Positions 34,769-43,273 of a DNA stretch of 64,000 nucleotides are shown here, one piece after another. The position numbers and the translations under genes are program-made. This DNA is from Candidatus Polarisedimenticolia bacterium (GTDB taxonomy: Bacteria; Acidobacteriota; Polarisedimenticolia; Gp22-AA2): the NCBI GenBank assembly GCA_036001465.1, contig DASYUH010000055.1, forward strand, positions 1 through 64,000, read 5' to 3'. The notes under the pieces are model-generated. The model made no database searches. It was not told the origin of the DNA and saw nothing but the letters and a program-made list of their open reading frames with translations. How positions within the stretch are numbered: position 1 is the stretch's first letter; the number at the start of each line of letters is the position of its first letter.

Positions 34769-34800
34769 TGGCGCCGGGGGTGGGAGTCGAACCCACGCAG
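34769..34800 (-). tRNA. 3' end fragment of a tRNA (T arm, acceptor strand, CCA)
   Basis: On the minus strand GTGGG-TTCGACT-CCCAC (34796-34780) forms a perfect T arm with the invariant TTC-A loop. It is followed by CCCCGGC, discriminator G and encoded CCA (34769-34771). The matching 5' acceptor GCCGGGG is absent from the 130 bases upstream, and no D or anticodon arm can be drawn, so this is a truncated tRNA, perhaps Leu-like by its acceptor. Such 3' pieces are typical relics of tRNA-targeted integration. Confidence 0.7.
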
Positions 34801-35016
34801 GCCGGACGATCGCCTCTCGCCCGGCGGCGGCTGGATCCGCGGCCTCTGTCCGGTTGCGGAATGGCGGATCCCGCAAGCGGACAATTCCACAGGAGCTTTC
34901 AGTCCCCTGGATCGCGGAGCGGCCCGGTATCGCGGCGTTCCCGCGCGCGCGGAGCTGGTCCGGAACTTGCACTCGACAGGGAGGACACTGCGACGAATGG
35001 ATCGGGAAGGGCAGCC

Positions 35017-37467
35017 ATGAGATGGATCCTGCAGGATGGGAGAGTCGGCCTGCGGATGCTGCTGAAGAAGCCCGGATTCACGGCGCTGGCGATCGTGACC
35101 CTGGCCCTGGGCATCGGCGCCAATACGGCCATCTTCAGCGTCGTCGACGCCGTCCTGTTGCGGCCCCTGCCGTTCCCGGAGCCGGAGCGTCTCGTCACGC
35201 TCTGGGAACGCAATCCGAAGCAGGGATACGAAGAGAACGTCGCCTCGCCGCCGAACTTCGTCGAGTGGCGGCGGCAGAGCAGGGCGTTCGAGCGCCTCTC
35301 GGCGTTCACGTTCGACGCGCGATTCAACCTCTCGGGCGACGAGCGGCCCGAGCCGGTCCAGGGGACCCGGGTCTCGGCGGATCTCTTCGCGACGCTCGGC
35401 GTCGATCCCGTCCAGGGCCGTCTCTTCCTGACGCAGGAGGAAGAGCCTGGCCGGGATCAGGTGGTCCTCCTCGGGTACGGCCTGTGGAGCCGACGATTCG
35501 GCGGCGATCCAGGAATCGTCGGCCGGCCGATCACCGTCGACAGCCGCAGCCTAACGGTCGTAGGCGTGATGCCGCGCGGTTTCGATTTTCCGGGAGGCAC
35601 CGGCGTCGTGCTCGACGCTTTCAGCAATCCGCCGGCCGAGCTGTGGATCCCGCTGGCGCTGGATCCGAAAGACCTCGCGCAACGCTCCAATCACTGGCTG
35701 CAGGTGATCGGCCGTCTCAGGCCGGGCGTCACGATCGAGCAGGCCGGCGCCGAGATGGACGCCATCGAGCGGGGCATCGAGGAGCGCAATCCCAAGGACT
35801 ACGTCGGCTCGGGCGTCAAGCTCGTGCCCTTGTACGCTCAAGTCGTCGGCAGCGTGCGGCCGGCGTTGCTGATCCTCCTGGGAGCCGTGGGCTTCGTCCT
35901 CCTGATGGCCTGCGGCAACGTGGCGAACCTCTTGCTGGTGCGCGCCACGGCGCGGCAGCGCGAGATGTCGATCCGCGCCGCGCTGGGCGCCAGCCGCCCG
36001 GCCCTTGTCCGGCAGTTGCTGGTCGAGAGCCTTCTGCTGTCCGCGTGCGGCGGCGCGTCGGGGGCGCTCCTGGCTCTCTGGGGCCTGGACGCGCTGGCCG
36101 CGATGATCCCGCAGAGCATCCCGCGATCGGGGGGCATCGGCGTCGACGGCCGCGTGCTCGGCTTTACGCTGATCATCTCGATCCTGGCCGCGCTGCTCTT
36201 CGGGCTCGCTCCGGCGCTGCACGCCTCGCGCGGCAACCTGACCGAAGCGCTCCAGGAGGGCTCGCGAGGCTCCGCGGGCGGGCTGCACCGCAACCGCCTG
36301 CGCAACGGGCTGGTGGTCTCCGAGATCGCGCTGGCGCTCGTGCTCCTGATCGGCGCGACGCTCATGATCCAGAGCTTCGTCCGCCTGCGGCGCGTGAGCC
36401 CCGGATTCGACCCCCGAAACGTGCTGACGATGGAGCTCTCGCTGCCCCGGGTCCGGTACCCGCGGGCCGCGGAACGCGGCGCCTTCGTGCAGAGGCTCGT
36501 GGAGGACGTCACGAAACTGCCCGGCGTGGAGTCGGCGGGAGTCGTCACGCACTTGCCCCTGGCCGGAGGCAGCATGAACTACGCGTTGACGGTGGAGGGC
36601 TACGCGTCGCCCGATCCGGCGAAGGCGCTCTCGGCGGAATACCGTGCCGTCAGCCCGGGCTATTTCGCGGCCATGGGCATCCGGCTCATGCGAGGCCGGC
36701 CCTTCACCGACCGGGACACGGCGGCGGCTCCGCACGTCCTGATCGTCAACGAGACCGTGGCGCGCCGCTATTTCGGCGGCCAGGATGCGCTCGGCCGGAA
36801 GCTGACGCTGGGGTTCGACGGCTGGACGGGCGAGATCGTCGGGGTGATCAGGGACGTGCGGCACACGGCGCTGGATGCCGGGGTCCTGGACGAGGTCTAT
36901 GGTCCATACGCCCAGACCCCCTTCTGGCCGTTCATGAGCCTGGCGCTCCGGACGAGAGTCGATCCGCTGACCCTGGCCGCAGCGGTGCGGCAGCGCGTGC
37001 TGGCGATCGACCGCGACCAGGCCGTCGCCCGCGTGCGGACCATGGACCGGGTGCTCGCCGAGTCCGTCGCCCAGCCGGATTTCCGCATGCGCCTGCTCTC
37101 ATTGTTCGGACTGCTGGCGCTGGTGCTGGCGACCGTGGGCGTCTATGGCGTGATGTCCTACACGGTCACCGAGCGCATGCGTGAGATCGGCGTGCGCATG
37201 GCACTGGGAGCGCAGCGGCACGACGTGCTGCGGCTGGTCCTGGAGCAAGGGATGCGCCTGACCCTGGCCGGCGTGGCGGCGGGTCTGGCCGGGGCTTTCG
37301 TGCTCGCGCGGGTGCTGCAGGGCCTTCTCTTCGGCACGAGCGCCACGGACGTGAAGACCTTCACCTGCGTCGCGCTGGGGCTGGCGGCCGTCGCGCTGGC
37401 GGCCTGCTGGCTCCCTGCACGGCGGGCGACCCGAGTCGATCCGGCGGTGGCGCTGCGTTATGAATAG
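35017..37467 (+). CDS. ADOP-family MacB/FtsX-type ABC efflux permease
   Basis: An 816-residue protein with two permease halves in tandem, the acidobacterial duplicated orphan permease type. The start at 35017 gives the usual opening MRWILQDGRVGLRMLLKKPGFTALAIVTLALGIGANTAIFSVVDAVLLRPLPF. Each half has a MacB periplasmic core domain (about 50-270 and 490-690) and FtsX helices (for example LLGAVGFVLLMACGNVANLLLVRATARQREMSIRAALGAS and the matching VMSYTVTERMREIGVRMALGAQ). No ATPase domain is present. Homologues usually lie beside PadR regulators, as at 39303-39689 here. The substrate is unknown. Confidence 0.95.
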   Translation: MRWILQDGRVGLRMLLKKPGFTALAIVTLALGIGANTAIFSVVDAVLLRPLPFPEPERLVTLWERNPKQGYEENVASPPNFVEWRRQSRAFERLSAFTFDARFNLSGDERPEPVQGTRVSADLFATLGVDPVQGRLFLTQEEEPGRDQVVLLGYGLWSRRFGGDPGIVGRPITVDSRSLTVVGVMPRGFDFPGGTGVVLDAFSNPPAELWIPLALDPKDLAQRSNHWLQVIGRLRPGVTIEQAGAEMDAIERGIEERNPKDYVGSGVKLVPLYAQVVGSVRPALLILLGAVGFVLLMACGNVANLLLVRATARQREMSIRAALGASRPALVRQLLVESLLLSACGGASGALLALWGLDALAAMIPQSIPRSGGIGVDGRVLGFTLIISILAALLFGLAPALHASRGNLTEALQEGSRGSAGGLHRNRLRNGLVVSEIALALVLLIGATLMIQSFVRLRRVSPGFDPRNVLTMELSLPRVRYPRAAERGAFVQRLVEDVTKLPGVESAGVVTHLPLAGGSMNYALTVEGYASPDPAKALSAEYRAVSPGYFAAMGIRLMRGRPFTDRDTAAAPHVLIVNETVARRYFGGQDALGRKLTLGFDGWTGEIVGVIRDVRHTALDAGVLDEVYGPYAQTPFWPFMSLALRTRVDPLTLAAAVRQRVLAIDRDQAVARVRTMDRVLAESVAQPDFRMRLLSLFGLLALVLATVGVYGVMSYTVTERMREIGVRMALGAQRHDVLRLVLEQGMRLTLAGVAAGLAGAFVLARVLQGLLFGTSATDVKTFTCVALGLAAVALAACWLPARRATRVDPAVALRYE

Positions 37468-37568
37468 CTCTCACATCTAGTCGACGGTTTATGTCCGCAC
37501 GGACTTTAGCGCCGCGCTGTGCCGCAGAAGCTGCGGCGACCCTGGACGATGGAGGTCAGAAGATTTGG

Positions 37569-37597
37569 ACGGCGGGCCGCTGTCAACGGCCCGCCGT
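37569..37597. terminator. Strong GC hairpin downstream of the ADOP permease
   Basis: ACGGCGGGCC (37569-37578) and GGCCCGCCGT (37588-37597) form a 10-bp perfect stem around a 9-base loop, followed on the plus strand by TTTC. It lies about 100 bases after the permease stop and overlaps the stop codon of the HAF remnant on the other strand, so it may act in both directions. Confidence 0.5.
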
Positions 37598-37915
37598 TTC
37601 GAGCGGAATGTGTGTCTGGCGTGGGACTGCGAGGGAACCGAGGCCGTCGGCGGTGTACCCGGCGATCTTGCCGTCGTTGTTGATATCCGCCGCGATCGTG
37701 AGGACCGGTGCGCCTGGCGCCAGGTCATTGAGTTTCTGGACCGGGGCCGTGGGAGTCTGCCAGATCACCGCCCGACGGCCGACGCCGGCGATCGTCACGC
37801 GTCCTACGATCTGATTGTCGTCGTTGATGCCCGGCGCCAGGCTGCGAACCGTGTCCGGCATTTGCGGCATTTCATCCAGCTTCTTGATGCCGCCTTCCTT
37901 GGTCCAGCCGCCGCA
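37583..37915 (-). pseudogene. Truncated 3' end of an HAF-repeat extracellular protein
   Basis: About 110 codons encode two HAF-type repeats (VRSLAPGINDDNQIVGRVTIAGVGRRAVIW and VLTIAADINNDGKIAGYTADG), preceded by GGWTKEGGIKKLDEMP. Proteins of this family normally have many such repeats and a signal peptide. Here the frame loses similarity upstream near 37915 and abuts the end of the membrane-protein gene at 37929. There is no start codon with ribosome-binding site. It is the C-terminal remainder of a degraded gene. Confidence 0.65.
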
Positions 37916-37928
37916 CGGTGCGGCACAA

Positions 37929-39299
37929 TCAGATATATGTGAACAGAGGTGGAAAGCCGATCACGACGATCGCCGCCCACACAAGATAGACCGGCAGGTA
38001 ATCCGTCTGCCACCGTTCCAGACCCGAGAACGAACCGCGCCCGCGCAGAAAGCGAATGTATAGCAGGGCGGACCACGCCAGATTGACCAGGAGAACCACG
38101 TTTTCGCCCAGGGCGGCCACACGGTTAGGGCTGAACCCGAATTCGGAGATTCGCGCGATGATGGCCCACAGCGCGACCGCGTCGGCCAGGAGCGCGCTGA
38201 TCACCAACACGACCTGCATCACGTCAAAGGCGCCGGGAGGCAACCGGGGGTCGCGGGCCGACAGGGAATAGAGCAGCAGGCCCAAGACCACCACCAGGAG
38301 CAGGTCGAACGCGATCAGCACGTTGCGCTCGATGTCGACTCCGCGTCCGGTCCACAAGACGGTGCCCAGAAACGCGATCAGGAGGGCGGCGAAGAGCGGC
38401 GTGAAGAGGCGCGTCAACACCGGCGCCATGTTCTCGATCACGTTCTGCTTGGCCTCCACCAGCCAGGAGCCGATCATGACCGCCCCTGCCGCGCCACACG
38501 GCAGCAGCCACGACTGCAAGAAGGGCTCGACGTCGATCCCGATCGCCTGGAAGGTCATCGCCATGAGTCCCGTGAGGACGCCGCCGCCGAGGGCGATCAG
38601 CACATAGTAGATGAAGAGCTCGCCCGAGAATCGAATGAAGTCCATGCGGCCGTCCACCTGCCGCCACCGGCCGCCCGCGTACCCGGTGCCCACGACCAGC
38701 CAGAGGGCGATCGGCAGGTGCAGCGCCGTCAGCCTCTCCGTGTAGCCGACGGGGGCGAACGGATAGACATTGGCGAAGACCCCCGCCGCGACGAACGCGA
38801 TGGAGAGCCAGCGGAGTGTTCGGGTGTCGAGCCGCCGTTTCCAGACGAAATAGCCGGCCAGGAGGGGCAGCACGAAGAGACTCGCATTGCGGGCGTAGAA
38901 GCCGGCGTCCTGGTTCAATTGGATCCCGAAGAGCGCCGGCACTTTGACGAGCACGGCCGCCGCCACCGCAAGACAGAAGGCGACGATGGCCTCCGTTCGA
39001 GCCTGCGCTCCCCGCTCCCCGGAATCGGAGGGAACGACGACGAGCTGCTTCCAGAGACGCTCCGCGTGCTCGCGCGCGAACTCCCGTGAGAGCGCGTCGA
39101 GGTTGCCCATGCGCTTCACCGCCACCAGGAACGCTTCATCGGTGGCGAGCCCCGCGTCGACCAGGACAGCCACCTGCTCGCGCAGATGGTCTTCCAGCTC
39201 CGCGACGTCGACGGAGTGAATCGCCTGCCGGCGGCGGAGGTAGCTCCGCCATTGGTCGATCTGCTCCTCAAGCGATACCGCGTCAGGTGAAGCCTGCAT
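37929..39299 (-). CDS. Membrane protein with N-terminal permease-prefix domain
   Basis: A 456-residue protein. Residues about 1-90 form the helical permease prefix domain often found at the N-terminus of ADOP-type permeases (LEEQIDQWRSYLRRRQAI, VAELEDHLREQVAVLVDAGLATDEAFLVAVKRMG). About ten membrane helices follow, in a DUF4153-like layout (FVLPLLAGYFVWKRRLDTRTLRWLSIAFVAAGVFANVYPF, WLLPCGAAGAVMIGSWLVEAKQN). It starts three bases after the PadR gene ends, so the two are cotranscribed. A regulator-controlled envelope-stress or transport role is inferred from context; the biochemical function is unknown. Confidence 0.85.
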   Translation of the reverse strand: MQASPDAVSLEEQIDQWRSYLRRRQAIHSVDVAELEDHLREQVAVLVDAGLATDEAFLVAVKRMGNLDALSREFAREHAERLWKQLVVVPSDSGERGAQARTEAIVAFCLAVAAAVLVKVPALFGIQLNQDAGFYARNASLFVLPLLAGYFVWKRRLDTRTLRWLSIAFVAAGVFANVYPFAPVGYTERLTALHLPIALWLVVGTGYAGGRWRQVDGRMDFIRFSGELFIYYVLIALGGGVLTGLMAMTFQAIGIDVEPFLQSWLLPCGAAGAVMIGSWLVEAKQNVIENMAPVLTRLFTPLFAALLIAFLGTVLWTGRGVDIERNVLIAFDLLLVVVLGLLLYSLSARDPRLPPGAFDVMQVVLVISALLADAVALWAIIARISEFGFSPNRVAALGENVVLLVNLAWSALLYIRFLRGRGSFSGLERWQTDYLPVYLVWAAIVVIGFPPLFTYI

Positions 39300-39302
39300 T
39301 CT

Positions 39303-39689
39303 TCAGGCTCCCTGTGGAAGCGGCGCGGCTGACGTCGGGTGACCGGCCGGGACGGAAAGGGAGAGCGCCCGCCAGATTCCACGCAGCGTCGCGTCCACCG
39401 CCTGCCACTGCCGGCGTTCCTCGGCGAGCTGAGACCGGCCCCCGGCGGTGATCCGATAGTACTTGCGACGTCGGCCGCTCTCCGCAACTTTCCACCGCGC
39501 CTCGACGTGGCCGAGCCGCTCGAGCCGATGCAGAACGGGGTAGAGCATCCCGTCCGTCCACTCCATGCGTCCTCCGGACAACTCCCGGACCCGCTTGAGG
39601 ATGGCATAGCCGTAGCTGTCCCCTTCGGCCAGGATGGCCAGGACAATCGGGGTCGAGGACGCGGCGATCAGGTCCTTGTTGAACTCCAT
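39303..39689 (-). CDS. PadR-family transcriptional regulator
   Basis: A 128-residue winged-helix repressor. ATG at 39689 gives the standard opening MEFNKDLIAASSTPIVLAILAEGDSYGYAILKRVREL. The recognition wing region (MEWTDGMLYPVLHRLERLGHVEARW, RRRKYYRITAGG) is intact, followed by a short C-terminal dimerisation helix. It is the first gene of a two-gene unit with the permease-prefix protein, and its promoter overlaps an inverted repeat (39743-39761), consistent with autorepression. Confidence 0.95.
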   Translation of the reverse strand: MEFNKDLIAASSTPIVLAILAEGDSYGYAILKRVRELSGGRMEWTDGMLYPVLHRLERLGHVEARWKVAESGRRRKYYRITAGGRSQLAEERRQWQAVDATLRGIWRALSLSVPAGHPTSAAPLPQGA

Positions 39690-39743
39690 GCTTTCGCTCG
39701 CCGCGTCGCGCTCATGAGATCGAATCCTCGTGTGCATAGCGGC

Positions 39744-39772
39744 ACTATACATTGCAGTGCTAGGTATGTCAA
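39744..39772 (-). promoter_or_regulatory. PadR promoter with overlapping inverted-repeat operator
   Basis: On the minus strand TTGACA (39772-39767), a 17-base spacer and TATAGT (39749-39744) form a near-consensus sigma-70 promoter. GCACT (39761-39757) and AGTGC (39747-39743) are inverse repeats placed across the spacer and -10, where a PadR dimer could block RNA polymerase. The operator role is inferred from position. Confidence 0.7.
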
Positions 39773-39985
39773 CGTCGCACGAGGGGGAGCCCGCCGGCAG
39801 AAATGAAACAACCCCTCTAGACAAAAAAGTGGCGACCGGTGCAGAATGCCCCCATCAGAGTGGCATCACTAGCCCGGCTTCTTTGGGGAGCGTTTCATGG
39901 ACTGCAACGCGAACCTGACGCGTCTGCTTTGCCCACAGCCCGCTCGTCCGCACTTCACGCACGTCCGTCCCAAGGAGGGAACGCG

Positions 39986-41434
39986 ATGAGCCTCTTTTCG
40001 CTCTTTTCGCACCGGAACACCGTCCCGTCGTGGAAGCTCTGGCCGATGCTGGCCATATCGCTCGCTTTCGCGGGCTGCGCGCTCTCCGACGCCGACATGG
40101 GGAAGGTGAAGAAGCAGCAGCCGGACGAGCCGCGCAAGGTCGGCAGCGGCAGGTCGTTCGTCGGCCAGACGGAGATTACCCTGGCGCCGATCCCGGCAGC
40201 CGCCCCCGGGTGGTTTTCAGAGGCCGCCGCGAGCGGACAAGATGACTGGGAGCCCGCGATAGCGGTCGATCCCGGCAACGCCAGCCTCGTCTACCAGCTG
40301 ATCACCCGCTACACTGGCCCGAAACCGTGCGGCAACTGCAAGCTGCCGTCGATCATCCTGAGACGATCGATCAACGGCGGTGCCACCTGGCTGCCGGATC
40401 AGTGGTTGAAGCAGACGACCAAGGCGCAATACGATCCGCAGATCAAGGTAGACATCGGCGGCAACGTCCACGCCGCCTTCCTGAACGGCACCACCCCCGG
40501 CACGACCTACGTGAAGTCCACCGACCACGGAGTCACCTGGTCGGCCGGCATCGACTGGTCGGGCCAGGGTCGAAAGCCGCAGTGGAACGATCACCCGTGG
40601 CTCGGCGTGTCCCGCGACGGCATGCACGTCTACATCGGCTTCAACTCGTCCGATTCCTACGCCGTCGTGTCGCACAACGGCGGCCAGACCTTCTCGACGC
40701 CCGTCAAGATGAACACCGACAGTCGGTACTACTTCCACCAGGGGGTGGCGATCAGCCCGACGAACGGGAACGTCGCCTACATCGCCACGAGCGACTTCAG
40801 CAGCGGCAACACTTACAACGGCGATGCCTTCGTCCGGGTGTGGAAGACGACGAACGGCGGGACGTCATGGGGGACCGCTACGCTCATCGACACCTCGCGC
40901 GACGTGCCGCCCTGCCCCTGGGCGGCCGGCTGCTACACGGGCTTCCTCGGCTCGACGCCGAACATGGCGATCGACAGCGCCGGAAAGCTGCTCATCGCCT
41001 ACCACGTCAACAGCACGCCCGGAGTCCCGGAGCAGATGTACATCCGCACCTCCACCGACGGCGTGGCCTGGACGCCGCGGCTGCAGATCTCCGTGGCCTC
41101 GGCGACTGTGCACAATGCCTTCCCATCGGTCGCGGCGCATCCGACCACTGCCGGCGACTTCCGGGTGACGTGGCAGGACGACCGGCTGCAGAGCCAGACC
41201 GGATGGAACACCTGGTACAAGCGGACGACCAACGGCGGCACCTCCTGGAGCGTCGATATCCGGGCGTCGGATCTCGGGAGCGGCGCGCCCTACAAGACGG
41301 CGAACGGCTACGCCTTCCCCTACGGCGACTATCAGGATCTGGGGGTCGGTCCGGACGGCATGAACCAGCTCACCTGGGGCGAGGGGGCCTCGTACACCGG
41401 ACCCGGCGGCTGCTGGCACGCGCGCGGGCAGTAG
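39986..41434 (+). CDS. BNR-repeat (sialidase-like fold) lipoprotein
   Basis: A 482-residue exported propeller protein. ATG at 39986 follows AAGGAGG. The signal sequence ends with lipobox FAGC (Cys31). The rest has repeated Asp-box-like motifs (RRSINGGATWLPD, KSTDHGVTWSAG, VSHNGGQTFSTP, KTTNGGTSWGTA, RTSTDGVAWTPR, KRTTNGGTSWSVD), about six blades. The Arg triad and Tyr/Glu pair of real sialidases cannot be identified with confidence, so enzymatic activity is uncertain. It is divergent from the PadR gene and followed by about 265 bases without a confident gene. Confidence 0.85.
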   Translation: MSLFSLFSHRNTVPSWKLWPMLAISLAFAGCALSDADMGKVKKQQPDEPRKVGSGRSFVGQTEITLAPIPAAAPGWFSEAAASGQDDWEPAIAVDPGNASLVYQLITRYTGPKPCGNCKLPSIILRRSINGGATWLPDQWLKQTTKAQYDPQIKVDIGGNVHAAFLNGTTPGTTYVKSTDHGVTWSAGIDWSGQGRKPQWNDHPWLGVSRDGMHVYIGFNSSDSYAVVSHNGGQTFSTPVKMNTDSRYYFHQGVAISPTNGNVAYIATSDFSSGNTYNGDAFVRVWKTTNGGTSWGTATLIDTSRDVPPCPWAAGCYTGFLGSTPNMAIDSAGKLLIAYHVNSTPGVPEQMYIRTSTDGVAWTPRLQISVASATVHNAFPSVAAHPTTAGDFRVTWQDDRLQSQTGWNTWYKRTTNGGTSWSVDIRASDLGSGAPYKTANGYAFPYGDYQDLGVGPDGMNQLTWGEGASYTGPGGCWHARGQ

Positions 41435-41699
41435 CCACGGGCCTGGTCGTCGATTTCCACGGCGCGGGAATAAGGGCGTCCGTCGCGGCCCTCCTGGCAT
41501 GCGTTCCCCTGCTTCTCGGGGCGCATCTCGGAAGGGACGCGGCGGACGACCCCTTTCCCGTGTCCGACGAGTCCGAGGAGGTGCGCGACTTCTCGTGGCG
41601 GCTTCAGCGTTCAGGGGGGCAGCCGCCCCTTGAGGTCCTTCGCCTGGAACGGCCACGGCGCTCGAGCCGGGCGATCCCCCCGCTCACGAGGCCCGGCCG

Positions 41700-43037
41700 C
41701 TACTCGACCTTCCTGAACACGATCGTCTCCGGCACGGCGACCTCCACTCCGGTCACCGCACCGTCCTGCACGACGAAGTGGTACGTCCGGTCGGAGTCCT
41801 CTTCGAAGAAATCGGTCTCCGATTCCGGCATCAGGTCCCGTAATAGTCCCTGGGTCTTCGCCTGGAGCCGGCCGGCGGGACCGAGGACGCCAATCGCGAG
41901 CCTGTCCTCCTCAAGCCGGTAGACGCCTGCGAAGCGCTTCACCTTCGCGGCGTCGAGCTTCACGCCCTTGCGTGGCGGAGGGACCAGCGCCGCGTCGTAC
42001 ATTCCCGCCACCCTCCGCGCGATGTAGGAGGGCGTCGCGCCCGCCATGTTGCACAACACCGCCACCGTCAGCCGATCGTCGGGATAGCGCCCGATGTACG
42101 TCTGGAACCCCTGCCAGGAGCCGCTGTGATCGATCAGCCGGTGTCCGTTCGCGGCCCGGTGGATCCCCCAGCCGAATCCGTACGGCTCGCTGCTGCCGTC
42201 GTTGAGCCTCACCGGCGACCACATCGCGTCGTAGCTCGACCGGCTCACGATCTTCCCCGCTTCCAGCGCCTCGTCCCATTTCGCCAGGTCCAGGACGGTG
42301 AAATACAGGCTGCCGTCGGCGGTCGTGTTCAGCGAGGGGGCCACCCACTCCTGGTTCTTGATCTCGTCGTCGACGATGCGGTATCCGGCCGCGCGGTCGG
42401 GGACGATGTCCGACTCGCTGATGATCCGCGTCCGTGTCATCCCCAGCGGGCGGAACACGCGCTCCGCCAGCAGGTCGCCGTAGAACTTGCCGCTCACCTT
42501 GTGGATCAGGACGCCCAGCGTCAGGTAGCCCAGGTTGCTGTACGACCATTTCTCCCCGGGCGCGAACAGCAGCTTCTGCGCCATAGCCATCTTCAGCTCT
42601 TCGTCCTCGGTGGCGTCCTTCTGCATCGGGAAGTCCTCGGGGTAGTCCCCCAGCCCCGAAGTGTGCGTCAGCAGGTGCCGCACCGTGATCCCCTTCCACT
42701 CGGCCGGCGCGTCCAGATACTTCGACACCGGGTCGTCGAGCGCCAGCTTGCCCTCGTCGACGAGCGTCATCACGGCCATCGCGGTGAACTGCTTCCCCAT
42801 CGACCCCGACTGGAACACCGTCTCCGGCTTCACCGGCACGCGATGCTCCAGATTCGCCATGCCGTACCCTTCCGCGCGGACGACCCGGCCCTGCCTGCGC
42901 ACCATGAGCGCCACGCCGGGAATCCTGTTCTTCGCGATGTAGGCTGTGACGAAATCCTTGACGGGGTCGCGCTCGGCGGCCTGCGCCGAAGACGCGACGA
43001 CGAAGAGCAACGGAAGGACCAGGAATCCCGCTTTCAT
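41700..43037 (-). CDS. Serine hydrolase of the beta-lactamase / class C PBP family
   Basis: A 445-residue exported esterase or peptidase-like enzyme from the ATG at 43037. The signal peptide ends about residue 20. Active-site motifs are SMGK (Ser79, Lys82), YSN (166-168) and HSG (304-306), as in EstB, D-aminopeptidase and AmpC-like proteins. After the catalytic domain (to about 350) a C-terminal lipocalin-like domain (FAGVYRLEEDRLAIGVLG) of about 90 residues follows, as in many acidobacterial members. The substrate is unknown. Confidence 0.93.
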   Translation of the reverse strand: MKAGFLVLPLLFVVASSAQAAERDPVKDFVTAYIAKNRIPGVALMVRRQGRVVRAEGYGMANLEHRVPVKPETVFQSGSMGKQFTAMAVMTLVDEGKLALDDPVSKYLDAPAEWKGITVRHLLTHTSGLGDYPEDFPMQKDATEDEELKMAMAQKLLFAPGEKWSYSNLGYLTLGVLIHKVSGKFYGDLLAERVFRPLGMTRTRIISESDIVPDRAAGYRIVDDEIKNQEWVAPSLNTTADGSLYFTVLDLAKWDEALEAGKIVSRSSYDAMWSPVRLNDGSSEPYGFGWGIHRAANGHRLIDHSGSWQGFQTYIGRYPDDRLTVAVLCNMAGATPSYIARRVAGMYDAALVPPPRKGVKLDAAKVKRFAGVYRLEEDRLAIGVLGPAGRLQAKTQGLLRDLMPESETDFFEEDSDRTYHFVVQDGAVTGVEVAVPETIVFRKVE

Positions 43038-43273
43038 CCCGCCAAGGCTAGCACATCCCCGATCGGCTCGACTTCCACGTCTCACGAGCCGGTACGCGCC
43101 ACGCTTTGCCCGATCCTCTCGCCCAAGGGACGCCGGACCAGCCATCCGGAGCCTCGGCGGCCCATTCGTTGCCCTTTTCCCGTCCATATGGCCCGAGGAG
43201 TGGCGTAGAGTTCGAGGGGTATGGGCACCCAGATGGACACCTCTTCTCGCCTGGGCTCTGACCTCGACGCGTC

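Noticed and set aside
34769-34860. A complete tRNA gene on the minus strand.
   Set aside because: Only the T arm and 3' acceptor can be formed; no matching 5' acceptor or anticodon arm exists in the upstream 130 bases.
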